This document shows positions 14,068-25,086 of a stretch of 64,000 nt of DNA, piece after piece. Origin of the DNA: Sycobia sp. Sy_11 (taxonomy: Eukaryota; Arthropoda; Insecta; Hymenoptera; Epichrysomallidae); contig JACCIC010000062.1 in assembly GCA_018907035.1 (NCBI GenBank), forward strand, positions 2,626,501 to 2,690,500, written 5' to 3'. The number at the start of each line of letters is the position of its first letter. Within the stretch, counting starts at the first letter, position 1. The notes beneath the pieces were generated by a model. That model did no database searches. It was not told the DNA's origin and saw only the letters and a list, made by a program, of their open reading frames with translations. The position numbers were made by a program, and so were the translations under genes.

Positions 14068-14507
14068 CATAAAATATATTACACGTAAAAATAATTAGCT
14101 AAGAAAAAAGCGTGCCACGATCTTCATTTATGAATTTGTACAATAATACCCTCGTAAAAGAGGCAGGCATAAACTGCCGTACACATCACACGCGAGCTAA
14201 TTTAACTTTTAATGAACGAGACCCCGCGAGTTATAATTGTCAACGCGCGGGAGCTGTTGATGTGTGGCAGAGTCTGTCGGGGATATAGCCGCTTCGACGG
14301 TATATCAGCGGGCGCTGATACCCCCCCCCCCAATTTTTAGAGGATTTAACTGCTCGCATTCGAGACTGCCGAAACTCTCCTCCCTCTGAAAGTGAATGGA
14401 CCCGTAACATCTGAAAATTTTTTGATAATCAAAAAAGCACTACCTTTGATTCCATCCGTGTTAATACTCTATGCTGATAAAAATTATGAGATACTCTCAA
14501 TATATAC
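14065..14507. other. Short GC-richer pocket, nothing recognised
   Basis: A moderately GC-rich stretch at about 14,110-14,390, including a C10 run near 14,321, with no recognised coding or RNA feature. Confidence 0.4.
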
Positions 14508-14528
14508 ATACACGCGCGCGCGCGCGCG

Positions 14529-14566
<38 letters not shown>

Positions 14567-14586
14567 CACATATATACATATATATA
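14508..14586. repeat. Alternating (CG)n-(CA)n-(TA)n tract
   Basis: About 75 bp of almost uninterrupted alternating purine-pyrimidine passes from CG through CA to TA steps. This composition is prone to form Z-DNA and is highly mutable. Confidence 0.85.
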
Positions 14587-15770
14587 CTTATAGACACGAG
14601 ACTTGTCTAAAATTCTAACCCTATAGACATAAGAATAGTTAATGGTATATATTTTCTATATATGAATATTAATAGCTATCTATGAAAGAAAACTTCTTTA
14701 AAAATTCTATAAATAAATGAATAACTGTTAAAGTAAAGATGAAATTTTGACAAACAAAAAGTATAGTATTATATATTTTGACTTTAAAGGAAGAAAGAAG
14801 CTTTGAAATTAAACAATTCTATTAGAAATTATCAAATAAATTACTTGTATCAAAAAATAATTAACTTAACTAAATTTAGTGAGATTATGCAGTTCATTGC
14901 AAATAACTATTTTCTAATAGATTATTTTTACTAAAAATAAGTGTTTCTAGAATTCTAAAATTAACCTTTTTTCAAATATATACTTTTTTGACTAATTATA
15001 ATATTATTTAAAATTCTCTATGCTCGCGACTAATGCTCTGATCAGCTTCAATGAGATTATAAAAATATTTTATGCTCCATGTAAATTTACCTATTCGTAT
15101 TTAGTTGCTGAAAACGTAATCTGATATATGTTAAATCTCATAAATATTAAATTAGATATCATTCAAATTCTTTCATAACGCTATATGCATTGATACATAG
15201 TCGTTAAAAATTTTGTTGAATATTTCCTGCTTTATCTGCAAAGTTCCAATGTCGATTTACGTATAATTTGTTTGTCAAAAATAAATATTTCAAGGGCTTT
15301 TTAAATTTAAATAATTTAAAAATCATCACCGAGTAAATCTAGATTATTCAAGAAATTTTATAGTAAATATTTATAATGGCAGTAGACAATTATAATTTAT
15401 ATTCCTTATATACATAGTTTATTGTAGAATTATCTGCTTAAAATATTTCGGCAGTTGTGAATAATTAGATTACAAATTCATTTTATTACAGAAATTAATT
15501 TATTTGATTTATCTTTTGATAAATTTATATACCAATGTTCTCAAAATTTCATTTATTCTAATTACTTGACCATACTCTCCCTATTTAAAAAACATATTTA
15601 ATTTTTGATTATAAAATTCCACATAGTCATCTAAAAATTATATACAATTTCATTTCTCAAATCAAACAAATATTGATTTCCCACAACAGAACTATAGAAA
15701 ATATAATTATTTGAACTACATGATACTTAATTTAATGAAAGGAAATTTAATGAGAGGAAATTTAATGTAA
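14587..15770. other. AT-rich spacer, nothing recognised
   Basis: AT-rich DNA without recognised features. Confidence 0.45.
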
Positions 15771-16170
15771 GAAGGAGGTCAGAGTAATCTCGATTGCACT
15801 AGGCATTTCGTACTATCAACTACGTGCTTCTGTTTTCGGTAATAACATGATATTGTTGCTGATTGACAAGTCGAACCAGTGTATATAGCCGAGCAGCAAA
15901 TTGAAGCGAGCTGCACCACATCCCTTGGGTCATTGCCAGCAGTCCGATGCTGGCATCTGCTGGCGAGGTGCTTCTCATTCGCTGTATCGACCGGACACTC
16001 AATCGTTCACTCGGCGGGCAATGCAGGGTCCTGCGCCTCCAATGGAATTAGCTCTCGCTTGGGTATGGTCTGCGAACCGCACGATTTACCGCTTCTTTGT
16101 TCTTTCCTTAAGATCCGTTCTTGTAATCTTCATTACTGTGAAAAAAGAAGCGTTTGCATTGCAGTACAAA
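15771..16170. other. Isolated GC-balanced block, possible exon or conserved element
   Basis: A 400-bp block of balanced composition stands alone in very AT-rich DNA. Open frames of 101 and 106 codons (plus) and 60 codons (minus) overlap it, but none shows a recognisable domain or clear splice sites. The sharp edges suggest selected sequence (an exon, a lncRNA or an enhancer) or an old insertion. Confidence 0.3.
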
Positions 16171-16481
16171 TTATATTTTGTTGAAAATACGATAATAAAG
16201 TTTATTTATTGGATATTCTAACTGGAAAATGTATTATTGGTAAAAAAGTAAACTTCATTTTTTTAAGCTGTTCTTGTAATGCAAATAGTATGTTAATTTG
16301 CTTGTTTACAGAATGAAAGAGAAACTGAATATTAGAGGTTTAGAGAAATTCATTTTATTAATTCATTTATGCCAGAAAATTAGACAATAATTAAAAGCAC
16401 ATCCAAAATGAAACGATATTTTCTGTAATACAAAATTAATAAAATGTACGCACATATTGTATCATTAGACTACAGTGGTCT

Positions 16482-16533
<52 letters not shown>

Positions 16534-16758
16534 ATAATTATTTAATAAAATTTCGTTCTGAAATGGTAAAACAAAAATAATAATATACGTTTAACATAAA
16601 AAGAAATAAAAAAATGTTATCATGTGGTTAAATTAAATTTTACTGTAAATATATATCCTATTAGACAGAGCATTGATCGATACGAAAAGCATAACTGTAC
16701 GTATCGTTTATTCACAGATTTTACACACATAAATGCGAGCCGAAAGATATAAAACATA

Positions 16759-16804
<46 letters not shown>

Positions 16805-17610
16805 TGTTATTATTATTGAGAAGGCTTACTTTCCGTAATATTTTTTGCAATACTATAACGAATGATTGAGTATATAAACATGAGCACTATGAAATTCAAA
16901 TAAATATACGCGATTTCATTGTATGGAAAATTATCGCATATGTTGTAAAATTATCGTACTTGTGACAAAGCTATCTTTACTCAATTTTGAAAAACTGCTG
17001 TGAATTAATAAAATTCCAACCTTTCGGAAAAACTTTTTACTATTCAATATTTCTGCAATTTATTCTATCATTTTTGTCTATAATGCATAGAGCAATTTTT
17101 CTATTAATATTTAAAAAAAAGCCGTTTTTAATCATAAAATATACAATTCAATCCGATAGTAAAATAATATATATCACATGTTCACATTATTAAAACTGTA
17201 CTTTTATTGAAATCACTAATTTTATACCAACATAAAAAATAATGACAATATCTCATTAAATTATATTTTTTCATCATTTATTATTACATAATCGATTTAT
17301 TAAATTAAAACGCCGAGGAACATTATGCTTCTTATCTTTTTGCATTATTAGTATTAAACGTTGAAAACGAGTAGTAATATTTTTATTACAATGTAGATTA
17401 TGATATTTGTAAGATTCTGAAATAAGTTGGAATATACTATAAAGCAAGATTATAATTATTTATTATACGTATTCTATGATAAAAGAGGGAAACATCGATA
17501 TCATTCGTCATTGCTCGATATCAAATGTCGAAATGCAAGTTTCTTTAACAGTAGAGAATTTTTGATCAGTTTTAATTTTAGCTCGAAAATTTCGAGTCAA
17601 GTTTTTCAAG
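16171..17610. other. AT-rich spacer with two (TA)n tracts
   Basis: (TA)n tracts occupy about 16,487-16,530 and 16,761-16,801. Nothing else was recognised. Confidence 0.5.
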
Positions 17611-18490
17611 TATACCACATCGGTGCAAAGTAGGCAGATCTCGAACTCACGAACTGACACGCCCGTGGCGCGCACTTCTCTGCACTACGGTCAGTTTTCG
17701 AGGTGCGCTATTCTGATCAAGGACGGCTGCCGCACGGCGCGCCTCCCTCCCCCTCTTCTTTCTCGCTCTTTCCTCTCTCCCTCCTTGCCCTCCGACGCAT
17801 CTCACCCTCCCTCTCTCTTTCTCCCTCGCGTTATTCGTGTTTCCGTCCCACGACGCGTATATTACAGCGAGAAGTAAGGTCCCCTCTTTTTCCCTTCTTC
17901 CTCCCTGTCACGCTCACTCTCGCTCTCTCTCTCTCTCTCTCCCTCTCTCTTTCTCTCCGAGCGGTCGGCCGCCGAACGAATAAAGTGAGCGATCGCGGTA
18001 AAAAGTCGACGGGGGTGGGGACCGCCTTCTTTTCTATTCGTAGGCGAGTCGCGCTTCGGCTAATTCTATTCGCGCAAAAGCCACGAATCTGGGCGAGACC
18101 AATATATATTAACGCTGTGCTGCTGTTCCGTATACGTGCGCGAGTCTCCGCTCCTCCGATCGCCAATTACACACACACACACACACATTCACACGCGCGC
18201 GCGCGAACGACGTATATGCATTGGTCTGCATGTATGCGTGTCTCCATGCATACACGGATACGGGCCCATTTCCTTCGCCTTCTTCTTTGCTTCGGGCGCG
18301 CCTCGACGCCAATGATGGTTTCTTTCTTGCGCGCGCAAAGTGAGAGCGCGCACGCGCCATGTTTTCTATGAGCCTTATTTGGATCTAGCCGCAAAAGTTG
18401 CTCTTGGCAAGCGCGGCTTCGCAAGGATGAGCGCGGGCGGGGCGAACCGCCGATGCAGCCGCTTCGTACAAGTTACCTGTAGCTCTCAAT
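17611..18490. other. CpG-rich island, candidate promoter/5' UTR
   Basis: A strongly GC-rich block with a TCAGTTTTCG initiator-like stretch near 17,690, a (CT)n tract at about 17,925-17,956, a GAA|GTAAGG donor-like site near 17,875 and a CA/CG alternating tract at 18,170-18,206. The longest open frame (222 codons from 17,703) is Pro/Ser/Leu/Arg low-complexity and is matched by equally long frames on the other strand, so I do not call a protein. A transcription start with a non-coding first exon is the most economical reading. Confidence 0.35.
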
Positions 18491-20592
18491 GTGACTCGTG
18501 CTTTTACATATTTTTTACATATTTGTTTTTAGATATGTATTCCTCTATATCAAGCCGTCCTTTTGTGACTAAATACCTTTCTTTGTAGAAAAGAAATAAA
18601 ATATAAATACTTAATATAATATACAATAATAATATAATATAAAAACCCCTTTTTTGTCTAATTAGTGAGAAGAACATCGACATTCAGCATTTAGATGACA
18701 GTTACAACGAAATCAAAAATAAAGTTTATTCAAAGTAGTCCTAGTTGTCACAAAGGCTGTTCAATATTATAGTTTCAAAGTTTTAATCCATAGATCATCA
18801 TTTTAGGCAAAACTCGAATTAATAGTGTTGTATACTATGAATTTGATGACGAAGAGAATTTAAATTTTTATAAAATAGTACATATATAATAATAACTAGA
18901 ACTGAGATTTGAATTTGCTAAGCCATCTCACACATATGATATATTATTCCCCTCTCTTCAAATATAGTTACGATTTTCATTATAAAATATAATATATGGT
19001 TTAATTTACTCAAACCGTTCTTTTTTAAAAGCCTCTTTCCTGCTTGCTAGTTTTTTCAATACTTACTCGAAAATCTAGCTCCATATAGGCGAATAATATG
19101 AATCAAGCTTTCGCTAATTCGGACGTCAAAAGAAATGTAGGAACCGTCTGCATCTACCCAAATTCATGAAAGAGGAAATAGCCGCAAGATACAAGATAAA
19201 GGTTTCAGCGAGATAAAGCTGAAAATTGCGTCTCAATTTTCGTATTGAAGGAAATGTTTAACAGAAAATAGAGCGCTCAACATGAACAAGCGAACGGTGT
19301 CCTGTGGGACTAAAAATTATGAATAGGAGATGCCAAATATTAATAAGTGGTTCTACACTAGGAGGCCATTAACTCAGAAAATATAATGATTATATCGGTG
19401 CTTATACAAACAAGTGGTAACATGCGAAGATTGAAATAGCATTAAGGAAGTCAAATCCAATGAAACGGCGAGAAAGAGCTAACAACGAGTCAAGAAGACC
19501 ATGGGTTTTCAAGTTCATGAATCGAGTGTATTCTGTATTATAAGTTGTATTATTTGTTACCGTTGTCAAGATCATTAATGAACTAATGAACCGACAATTT
19601 CGTTACTTATAAGCTCTGCATTGGACGCAATGAATGCATCACCTCGCCTATTTGACTTAATAATTTTTATTCAGAATCTCTCGATCCAGAGAAGCGTCTG
19701 TGACTTCTTTTTGGCTAATGCACGATTTAAATACAATAAATTTTTAATTATGCAAACAAATCATTGTAAAAATTATATAGCAAATACGTACATTTACAAA
19801 ACCTGTGAATAAATCATTTTCGAATGCTGTAATCGGCAAGGAAATAGCAAGTTGAAATTTTTTATTGAAAATCCTGTTTTAAAATAATCAATTGATATCT
19901 TATTCATTCTATTTTCATTTTTTTAAATTTCGTGCGCCGTAGAAATAATTTTCAATGATTGTTAATGGAATTTTTGAAACGAAAGTCGATTTGAATTTTG
20001 CTGCAACAAATTCTTACAAAATGTATATAAAAATATATTATATAAATAATCTTATTTGTTTATTTATAAAAGTATAAATTTAGTTTTATTCAAATTATTT
20101 TTTTAAGTATTTAAATTTTGTGCTATCTATCTAAATAATACTATTTTAAAATGTAATAAATGATATTACGAAAATGAATCATATTAAGTGAAATTTTCCG
20201 CGGCGTATATAGACTAAAAAAAAATTTGCATCTAATACAGTTTCTTATTTTTTCACCTTTTGTAAAGCTTCTTATCGTTCTTTTGAATGCAGCCCATGCA
20301 TCAGTAAGCTGGCGACTGTTTATAAATTTTCAACTGTACTCTGTTTTTCTCTTAGCTGTACCATACCTGCATGATAAAATCCCATAAACTTACTATATTC
20401 TTTTTTTGCACGACACATTTTAGATTCTATTTTTCTACTATACATTTAACGGATTTCATATAACTATCAACATATTTTTTAAAACAGTCACCACGCTTCA
20501 TCACGCAACACGATTGATATAGATAAAAAAGTTGTGGAACCAATTATTTCATCTAACAATTAACTGATCAAAAGCGATAACTAAACATGTCC
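18491..20592. other. AT-rich spacer, nothing recognised
   Basis: Mostly AT-rich. A slightly more balanced stretch at 19,080-19,520 has no open frame of note and matched nothing I know. Confidence 0.45.
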
Positions 20593-20630
20593 AATAATAA
20601 TAATAATAATAATAATTTTTTTTTTTTTTT

Positions 20631-20893
20631 GGGAGGAGGAGAAAAATCCTTTATGGATCCCGGAGACCGGTCCCCGGGTATGTAGGACTCACCTGTAAAG
20701 GGCATACCCACTAAAAAAACTACCTCCTCAGTGCATTCCCTTCGACTGCTTCCCACAGCTCTGAAAAGAGCTACGAGTCGGGGTCGATAGGCGTGCATCG
20801 AGGAGACCTCCTCACGATGGCGTAAGTGCAGCCCAGGAACCGTGTATGAGGACATTACTTCTGGGCTGCGCCATTCTATTCGCCCTTGCGGGC
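20631..20893 (-). other. 3' UTR of the minus-strand R1-type element
   Basis: This is the segment between the ORF2 stop and the poly(A) tail. It contains a GC-rich self-complementary patch around 20,660-20,685 (CCCGG ... GACCGGTC ... CCGGG) followed by a purine/pyrimidine-biased stretch before the tail. Structured 3' UTRs are used by this class of reverse transcriptase to select template RNA; that role here is inferred from the class. Confidence 0.6.
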
Positions 20894-23890
20894 TTACTCG
20901 CCTCCTTCAATTCTTCTTCTGCGGTCCAGGATGGCTTTGCAGAAATTGCAAATCCTGGACCACTTCTCATGACTCTCCAGCATCAGCCGAACGATATTAT
21001 CAGGCCCACATGGTCCTATGTCTCTCCAGAGGCACTCACTTTCGAGGCGAAACACCTCGCACTGAAAGAATGTGTGAAGTGCATCGTCTCGGGGAGCGCA
21101 ATATTGGGCACAGCTCGGATCCGGTACTTTCCCCATTTTGTGGAGATAGGATCGAAACCGACCGTGCCCCGATAAGAGCTGTGTGAGGTGGTAATTAACC
21201 TCTCCGTGCGACCTCTGGAGCCATGGCTTTAACTGATTGATCAGTCGAGCCGTCCATCGGCCGCGCGGATCCCTCTCCCAGCGCTTCTGCCATTCGGTTA
21301 TCGTGACAGCTCTGGCCCATGCAGCTGCCTCTATTCTGCCGAGAATATTCTTATTCTGGTGGACAAATTTCTTTTCTTGTGCCTGGAGATCAATAGGGGT
21401 AACACATGCGATTACCAGCACCGCTGACTCGGAGACCGTACGGTAGGAGCTCACGATGCGTAATGCCCCTCTACGCTGTACTGCCGCCACTATTTTTCTA
21501 TATTTTTGGGCCATCAGTACATCGGCCCATACCTCCGCGCCGTATAGCATGATGGATTCAGCTGTCCTTACGAGCAGACGCCGCTTGCAGGGTGCTGGAC
21601 CGGCGAAATTGGCCATCAACCTGCTAAGTTGTGCTGTCACTCGGGCAGCTCTATCCGCCACTTTTTTTATTTGGCCCCAGAAGATCAGCTTGTAATCAAG
21701 CGTCACCTCCAGGTACCTTACAGCTGATTTGGTACTCACCGTCGAGTCTCCAACCTGCATAAGGCGTATCTTTGGGATACGTTTCTTAGTTAGGAGCATG
21801 ATCTTCGTTTTCGCCGCCGCCAGTTCTAACCCATTGTTTTCCATCCATCTCTGCACTCGACGCATCACCTGGTTGAGTCGCATCTGTGCAGCGTCATAAT
21901 CCCTAGCGATGATAACAGCTGCTACATCATCTGCGTATCCAACCAGAAAGGTGTCCTCAGGCATCTGCATCCGGAGTATTCCGTCATATGAAACGTTCCA
22001 CATGTCGGCTCCGAGTACGGACCCCTGAGCCACCACGGAACTAAGTTTTTTCCTTCTCCGACCGTCCGATGTCTCGTAAACCAAGTATCGATCCTTAAGA
22101 TAGTCATCCAATATATGAAGTATATAAGGTGGCATCCGAAAGTCTCGCTCCATGGCCCTCAAAACATTTGCCCATCTAACAGAGTTCAAGGCATTCCGAA
22201 CGTCAAGGGTAGGCAGGAGGCAAACAGGTCGAGAGTAGTGATTACCCCTCTCTGTGCGCCTCGCCGCATCAACAACCTCGAGGATTGCATCCACCGTCGC
22301 CCTGCCTCCCCGGAATCCGTACTGTCTGTCAGCCAAGCCGCCGGCAGCAGCAACAGCTCCGAGGAGTCGTGACTTCAATAGACGCTCCATCAGCTTTCCA
22401 GCTGTATCTAACATACATAGAGGTCGATACGACGAGGGCGCCTCCGGCGGACCCTTGCCCTTGTCGATAAGCACAAGTTTCGCCACCTTCCAGCTAGAAT
22501 AGAATAAACGAGCTGTCAAGCACGCATTGTACATCGTCAGAAGGAGTTCTGGATGTTCCTCAACTACTATTTTCAGCACCTCTCCTGGAATTCCGTCAAG
22601 TCCTGGAGCCCTCTTATTCCGCATGGTTCTCACGGCTCTACCGAGCTCCTCCTTGCTGAAAAGAGGTACATCCAGTTCTCGTTTCAGTGGAGCTGGATCA
22701 GACCCATCAGGGTGGGTGGGGAACAGAGTATCTACGATGTTCCGCATTGTGCCGGAGTCCAAGGTGCCCATGTTTCCATGAGCTCCCAGTTTTCCAGCAA
22801 CTACCCTGTATCCCAGTCCCCATGGATCCCCATCTATGTCTTCACACAACGCCTTCCAGCATCGGCGTTTGCTGGCTTCGATCGCTCGTCGAAGGGCTTT
22901 CTTAGATAGCTTGTATTCAGCCCTCATCAAAGTGATGTCATCTCCGTGTTTACGAGCTCTCTGTGACATTCGTCTTAGATGTAAACACCTACGCCTCATA
23001 TCAGCTATCTCAGCCGTCCACCAGTAAACAGGACGTCTTTTTCCACCAACCAATTTGCACGGCATCGACTCTTCGCAAGCCCGGCGTAGAATGCGCATTG
23101 TGGCGCTACTTAACTCCCTGGCGTGCTGAATTGTCGATGAGACATTTGGAACCCTAACAAGGCTTTGCTGACCGTGTTCAATGGCCTGTGAGAATTTCTC
23201 TCTATTTATCTCTGCAACGTTCCATCTAGGGGGCCCTCGCGAATTGTGTCCAGTGAAACCTGGCGTTCTATCACATACGCGGAATGTGATGTACTTGTGA
23301 TCGCTGGCTGTGTAGTCCTCGATCACCTGCCAGTCCTGGATTCGAGAGGCTAGATGTTCTGTCGCAAAGGTCACATCAGGTATAGTTTTGGCATAGCCCG
23401 GTCTCCTGAAGGTCGAAGTATTGCCAGTATTTAGAACTATTAGACCAACTCTGGACGCTAGTTCCATGACTCTTCGACCCCTGGAGTCGGGCTCCGCCAT
23501 GCCCCATTCTAGGGCCCTTGCATTAAAGTCACCTACCATTACCAGCTCACCTTTCATTTCTCTGTCGGTGTCTTCCAGGTCATCTAATATGACCTTGTAG
23601 TCACCTATGGCTTGGTTTGGTGTAAGATAGCAACTCACATACGTGATGTGATTGCATGTTACCCAAACATAGCCATTTCCAGATCCATGATCCTCTACTT
23701 TTGTTTTTCGTGGGCCAGGAATCCAAATGGCTGCCGTTCCAAAGTTATCGGTGAACCAACCTACTCCTTCTCTGTTCCGATACTGTTCGCTGAGAATTAA
23801 TATATCAGCATCAGCATCGTGGAAAAGCCGAAGGAGGAGGTGATCAGCTGTCCTGCTGCGATTAATATTCCCTTGCAGAATTACGACCAT
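20894..23890 (-). CDS. R1-type ORF2: endonuclease and reverse transcriptase
   Basis: This is a 998-codon open frame without interruption, about the usual length for R1-clade ORF2 (roughly 1,000 residues). The N-terminal apurinic-endonuclease-like domain keeps its expected residues: N8, E35, GDFNA with D121 and N123, D172, and the SDH motif at 196-198. The reverse transcriptase domain runs from about 420 to 700, with D563 in LDVRNALNS, AQGSVLG at 621-627 and YADD at 652-655. A CX3CX7HX4C finger occupies 927-944. The ATG overlaps the end of ORF1 by 10 nt, suggesting coupled translation. It should nick target DNA and prime reverse transcription there. The intact frame implies recent activity, although ORF1 of this copy is broken. 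Some conserved positions differ from the commonest form (Ala in AQGS where Pro is common). Confidence 0.9.
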   Translation of the reverse strand: MVVILQGNINRSRTADHLLLRLFHDADADILILSEQYRNREGVGWFTDNFGTAAIWIPGPRKTKVEDHGSGNGYVWVTCNHITYVSCYLTPNQAIGDYKVILDDLEDTDREMKGELVMVGDFNARALEWGMAEPDSRGRRVMELASRVGLIVLNTGNTSTFRRPGYAKTIPDVTFATEHLASRIQDWQVIEDYTASDHKYITFRVCDRTPGFTGHNSRGPPRWNVAEINREKFSQAIEHGQQSLVRVPNVSSTIQHARELSSATMRILRRACEESMPCKLVGGKRRPVYWWTAEIADMRRRCLHLRRMSQRARKHGDDITLMRAEYKLSKKALRRAIEASKRRCWKALCEDIDGDPWGLGYRVVAGKLGAHGNMGTLDSGTMRNIVDTLFPTHPDGSDPAPLKRELDVPLFSKEELGRAVRTMRNKRAPGLDGIPGEVLKIVVEEHPELLLTMYNACLTARLFYSSWKVAKLVLIDKGKGPPEAPSSYRPLCMLDTAGKLMERLLKSRLLGAVAAAGGLADRQYGFRGGRATVDAILEVVDAARRTERGNHYSRPVCLLPTLDVRNALNSVRWANVLRAMERDFRMPPYILHILDDYLKDRYLVYETSDGRRRKKLSSVVAQGSVLGADMWNVSYDGILRMQMPEDTFLVGYADDVAAVIIARDYDAAQMRLNQVMRRVQRWMENNGLELAAAKTKIMLLTKKRIPKIRLMQVGDSTVSTKSAVRYLEVTLDYKLIFWGQIKKVADRAARVTAQLSRLMANFAGPAPCKRRLLVRTAESIMLYGAEVWADVLMAQKYRKIVAAVQRRGALRIVSSYRTVSESAVLVIACVTPIDLQAQEKKFVHQNKNILGRIEAAAWARAVTITEWQKRWERDPRGRWTARLINQLKPWLQRSHGEVNYHLTQLLSGHGRFRSYLHKMGKVPDPSCAQYCAPRDDALHTFFQCEVFRLESECLWRDIGPCGPDNIVRLMLESHEKWSRICNFCKAILDRRRRIEGGE

Positions 23891-25086
23891 TTAGCCTTTT
23901 TTGAGAGAGCCTCTCGAAAAGTCGGACAGGCGCCGGAACCGGCAACGTGCCGGCGTCTCTCCGATTTCGCTTCACCTTTACAGAGAAAGCATTCGGGTTC
24001 TGCGGTGCAAGACGCGACCTTGTGTTCTCTCTGTCCGCAACGGTAACAACAGGCGCTACGGTCAGGGCCTTTACAGCTATGACTCCGGTGGCCATATCCT
24101 AGGCACCTGTAGCACCTCGTCATTATTTCGCGGCGGCGTACACGACAATTCACCAGGCCCACTCACAAAAACCCGATCTTCAGCAGACGCACGGCAGCAA
24201 CCTCCTCCAGCACTACGATGCCAGCACGCTGTTCCGCAGTGTTGGTTTTGGTCACTCTAAGCTGCAGCTCGCCACAATAATTTGGCAGTTTACTTTTGAG
24301 GGCCTCACACACCTCATCCTCCGTCACGCAGCAGTCCAGGTCTCTAACCTCTAGACTTCCTCTAGGGGTCAGCTCCCTGACACAGCCGCTCTGGCCTGTT
24401 GCTTCCTTGAGCACTTCAGCGAGTGCCTTCCGACTTTCGGGTTTGGTATGTCTGAGTTCAATCAGCACCTCACCCGATTTGGTTTTCCGGACGGTCTTCA
24501 CATCCGCGCCCAAGTCCTCCGGTTTGACCGCTCTGATGGATCTCATCACCTCAGCGTAGGATTTCCCCTGCGCTGGTTTGATGGCGATCGCATCGAGCCT
24601 TGGTCTTTTTTTTTTAATTTCTGTGATTATTATTTTTTTTTTGGATGCTGAGGTTGTTCCTCAGCATTCTGCTCACTTTGCTTCTTCTTATTGTTCTTTT
24701 TTTTGGTTTTACTTCTTGCCACCCCTCTTTTTTGTCCTCCTGTTCTCCCCCTTTTTTTTCTCCTTAGTAAGGGAGATATCCGGGGGACTTGATGCCGGTC
24801 TCTTCGGGATTATCTCTTCTCTCTTCTGCCTAGTTGTTGGGAGGAGGCTCCCTTGTATTTTGTGCTGAAGAGCATCTACGAGCTCTTCAGCTTTTGGAAG
24901 GCCATTCTTGATATCTTTTTTAATGTTTGGTTGGCTCTTCATTGCCTTGATCATGTCCTTGAGCAGCCGAGCAAGTTGGAGAATAATCTCCAGTTCACTC
25001 GTCCGCTCAACAGACTTAATCCCGGCCTCAGCCGGCTGTCCCTCCCCCAGCCCAAGGTAACTCTTTTGTTGCTTTTGGCAATCCAT
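23881..25086 (-). pseudogene. R1-type ORF1 (gag), broken
   Basis: ORF1 encodes the RNA-binding particle protein. The C-terminal part (23,881-24,162) has three zinc knuckles: two CX2CX4HX4C (CYRCLGYGHRSHSC and CYRCGQREHKVASC) and a CX2C...H...C. The central part (24,166-24,620) matches the usual gag core. An in-frame TGA at 24,163-24,165 divides them; the context fits a CpG transition of an Arg codon (inference). The N-terminal part (24,709-25,086; Met at 25,086) ends in a Lys-rich stretch. Between about 24,710 and 24,640 the frame changes twice within A-rich tracts. The true start could lie farther upstream in another frame (open to 25,276). ORF1 of this copy would not make a full protein. 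Confidence 0.75.

Noticed and set aside
15820..16221. Three overlapping frames of 60-106 codons as a gene
   Set aside because: No domain, signal peptide or splice support; the block is noted only as a compositional island.
17703..18371. 222-codon plus-strand frame
   Set aside because: It is Pro/Ser/Arg low-complexity in a CpG island with (CT)n and (CA)n tracts, matched by long frames on the minus strand.
20842..23157. Many plus-strand frames opposite the R1-type ORF2
   Set aside because: They are antisense shadows of the 998-codon ORF2, which has clear domains.
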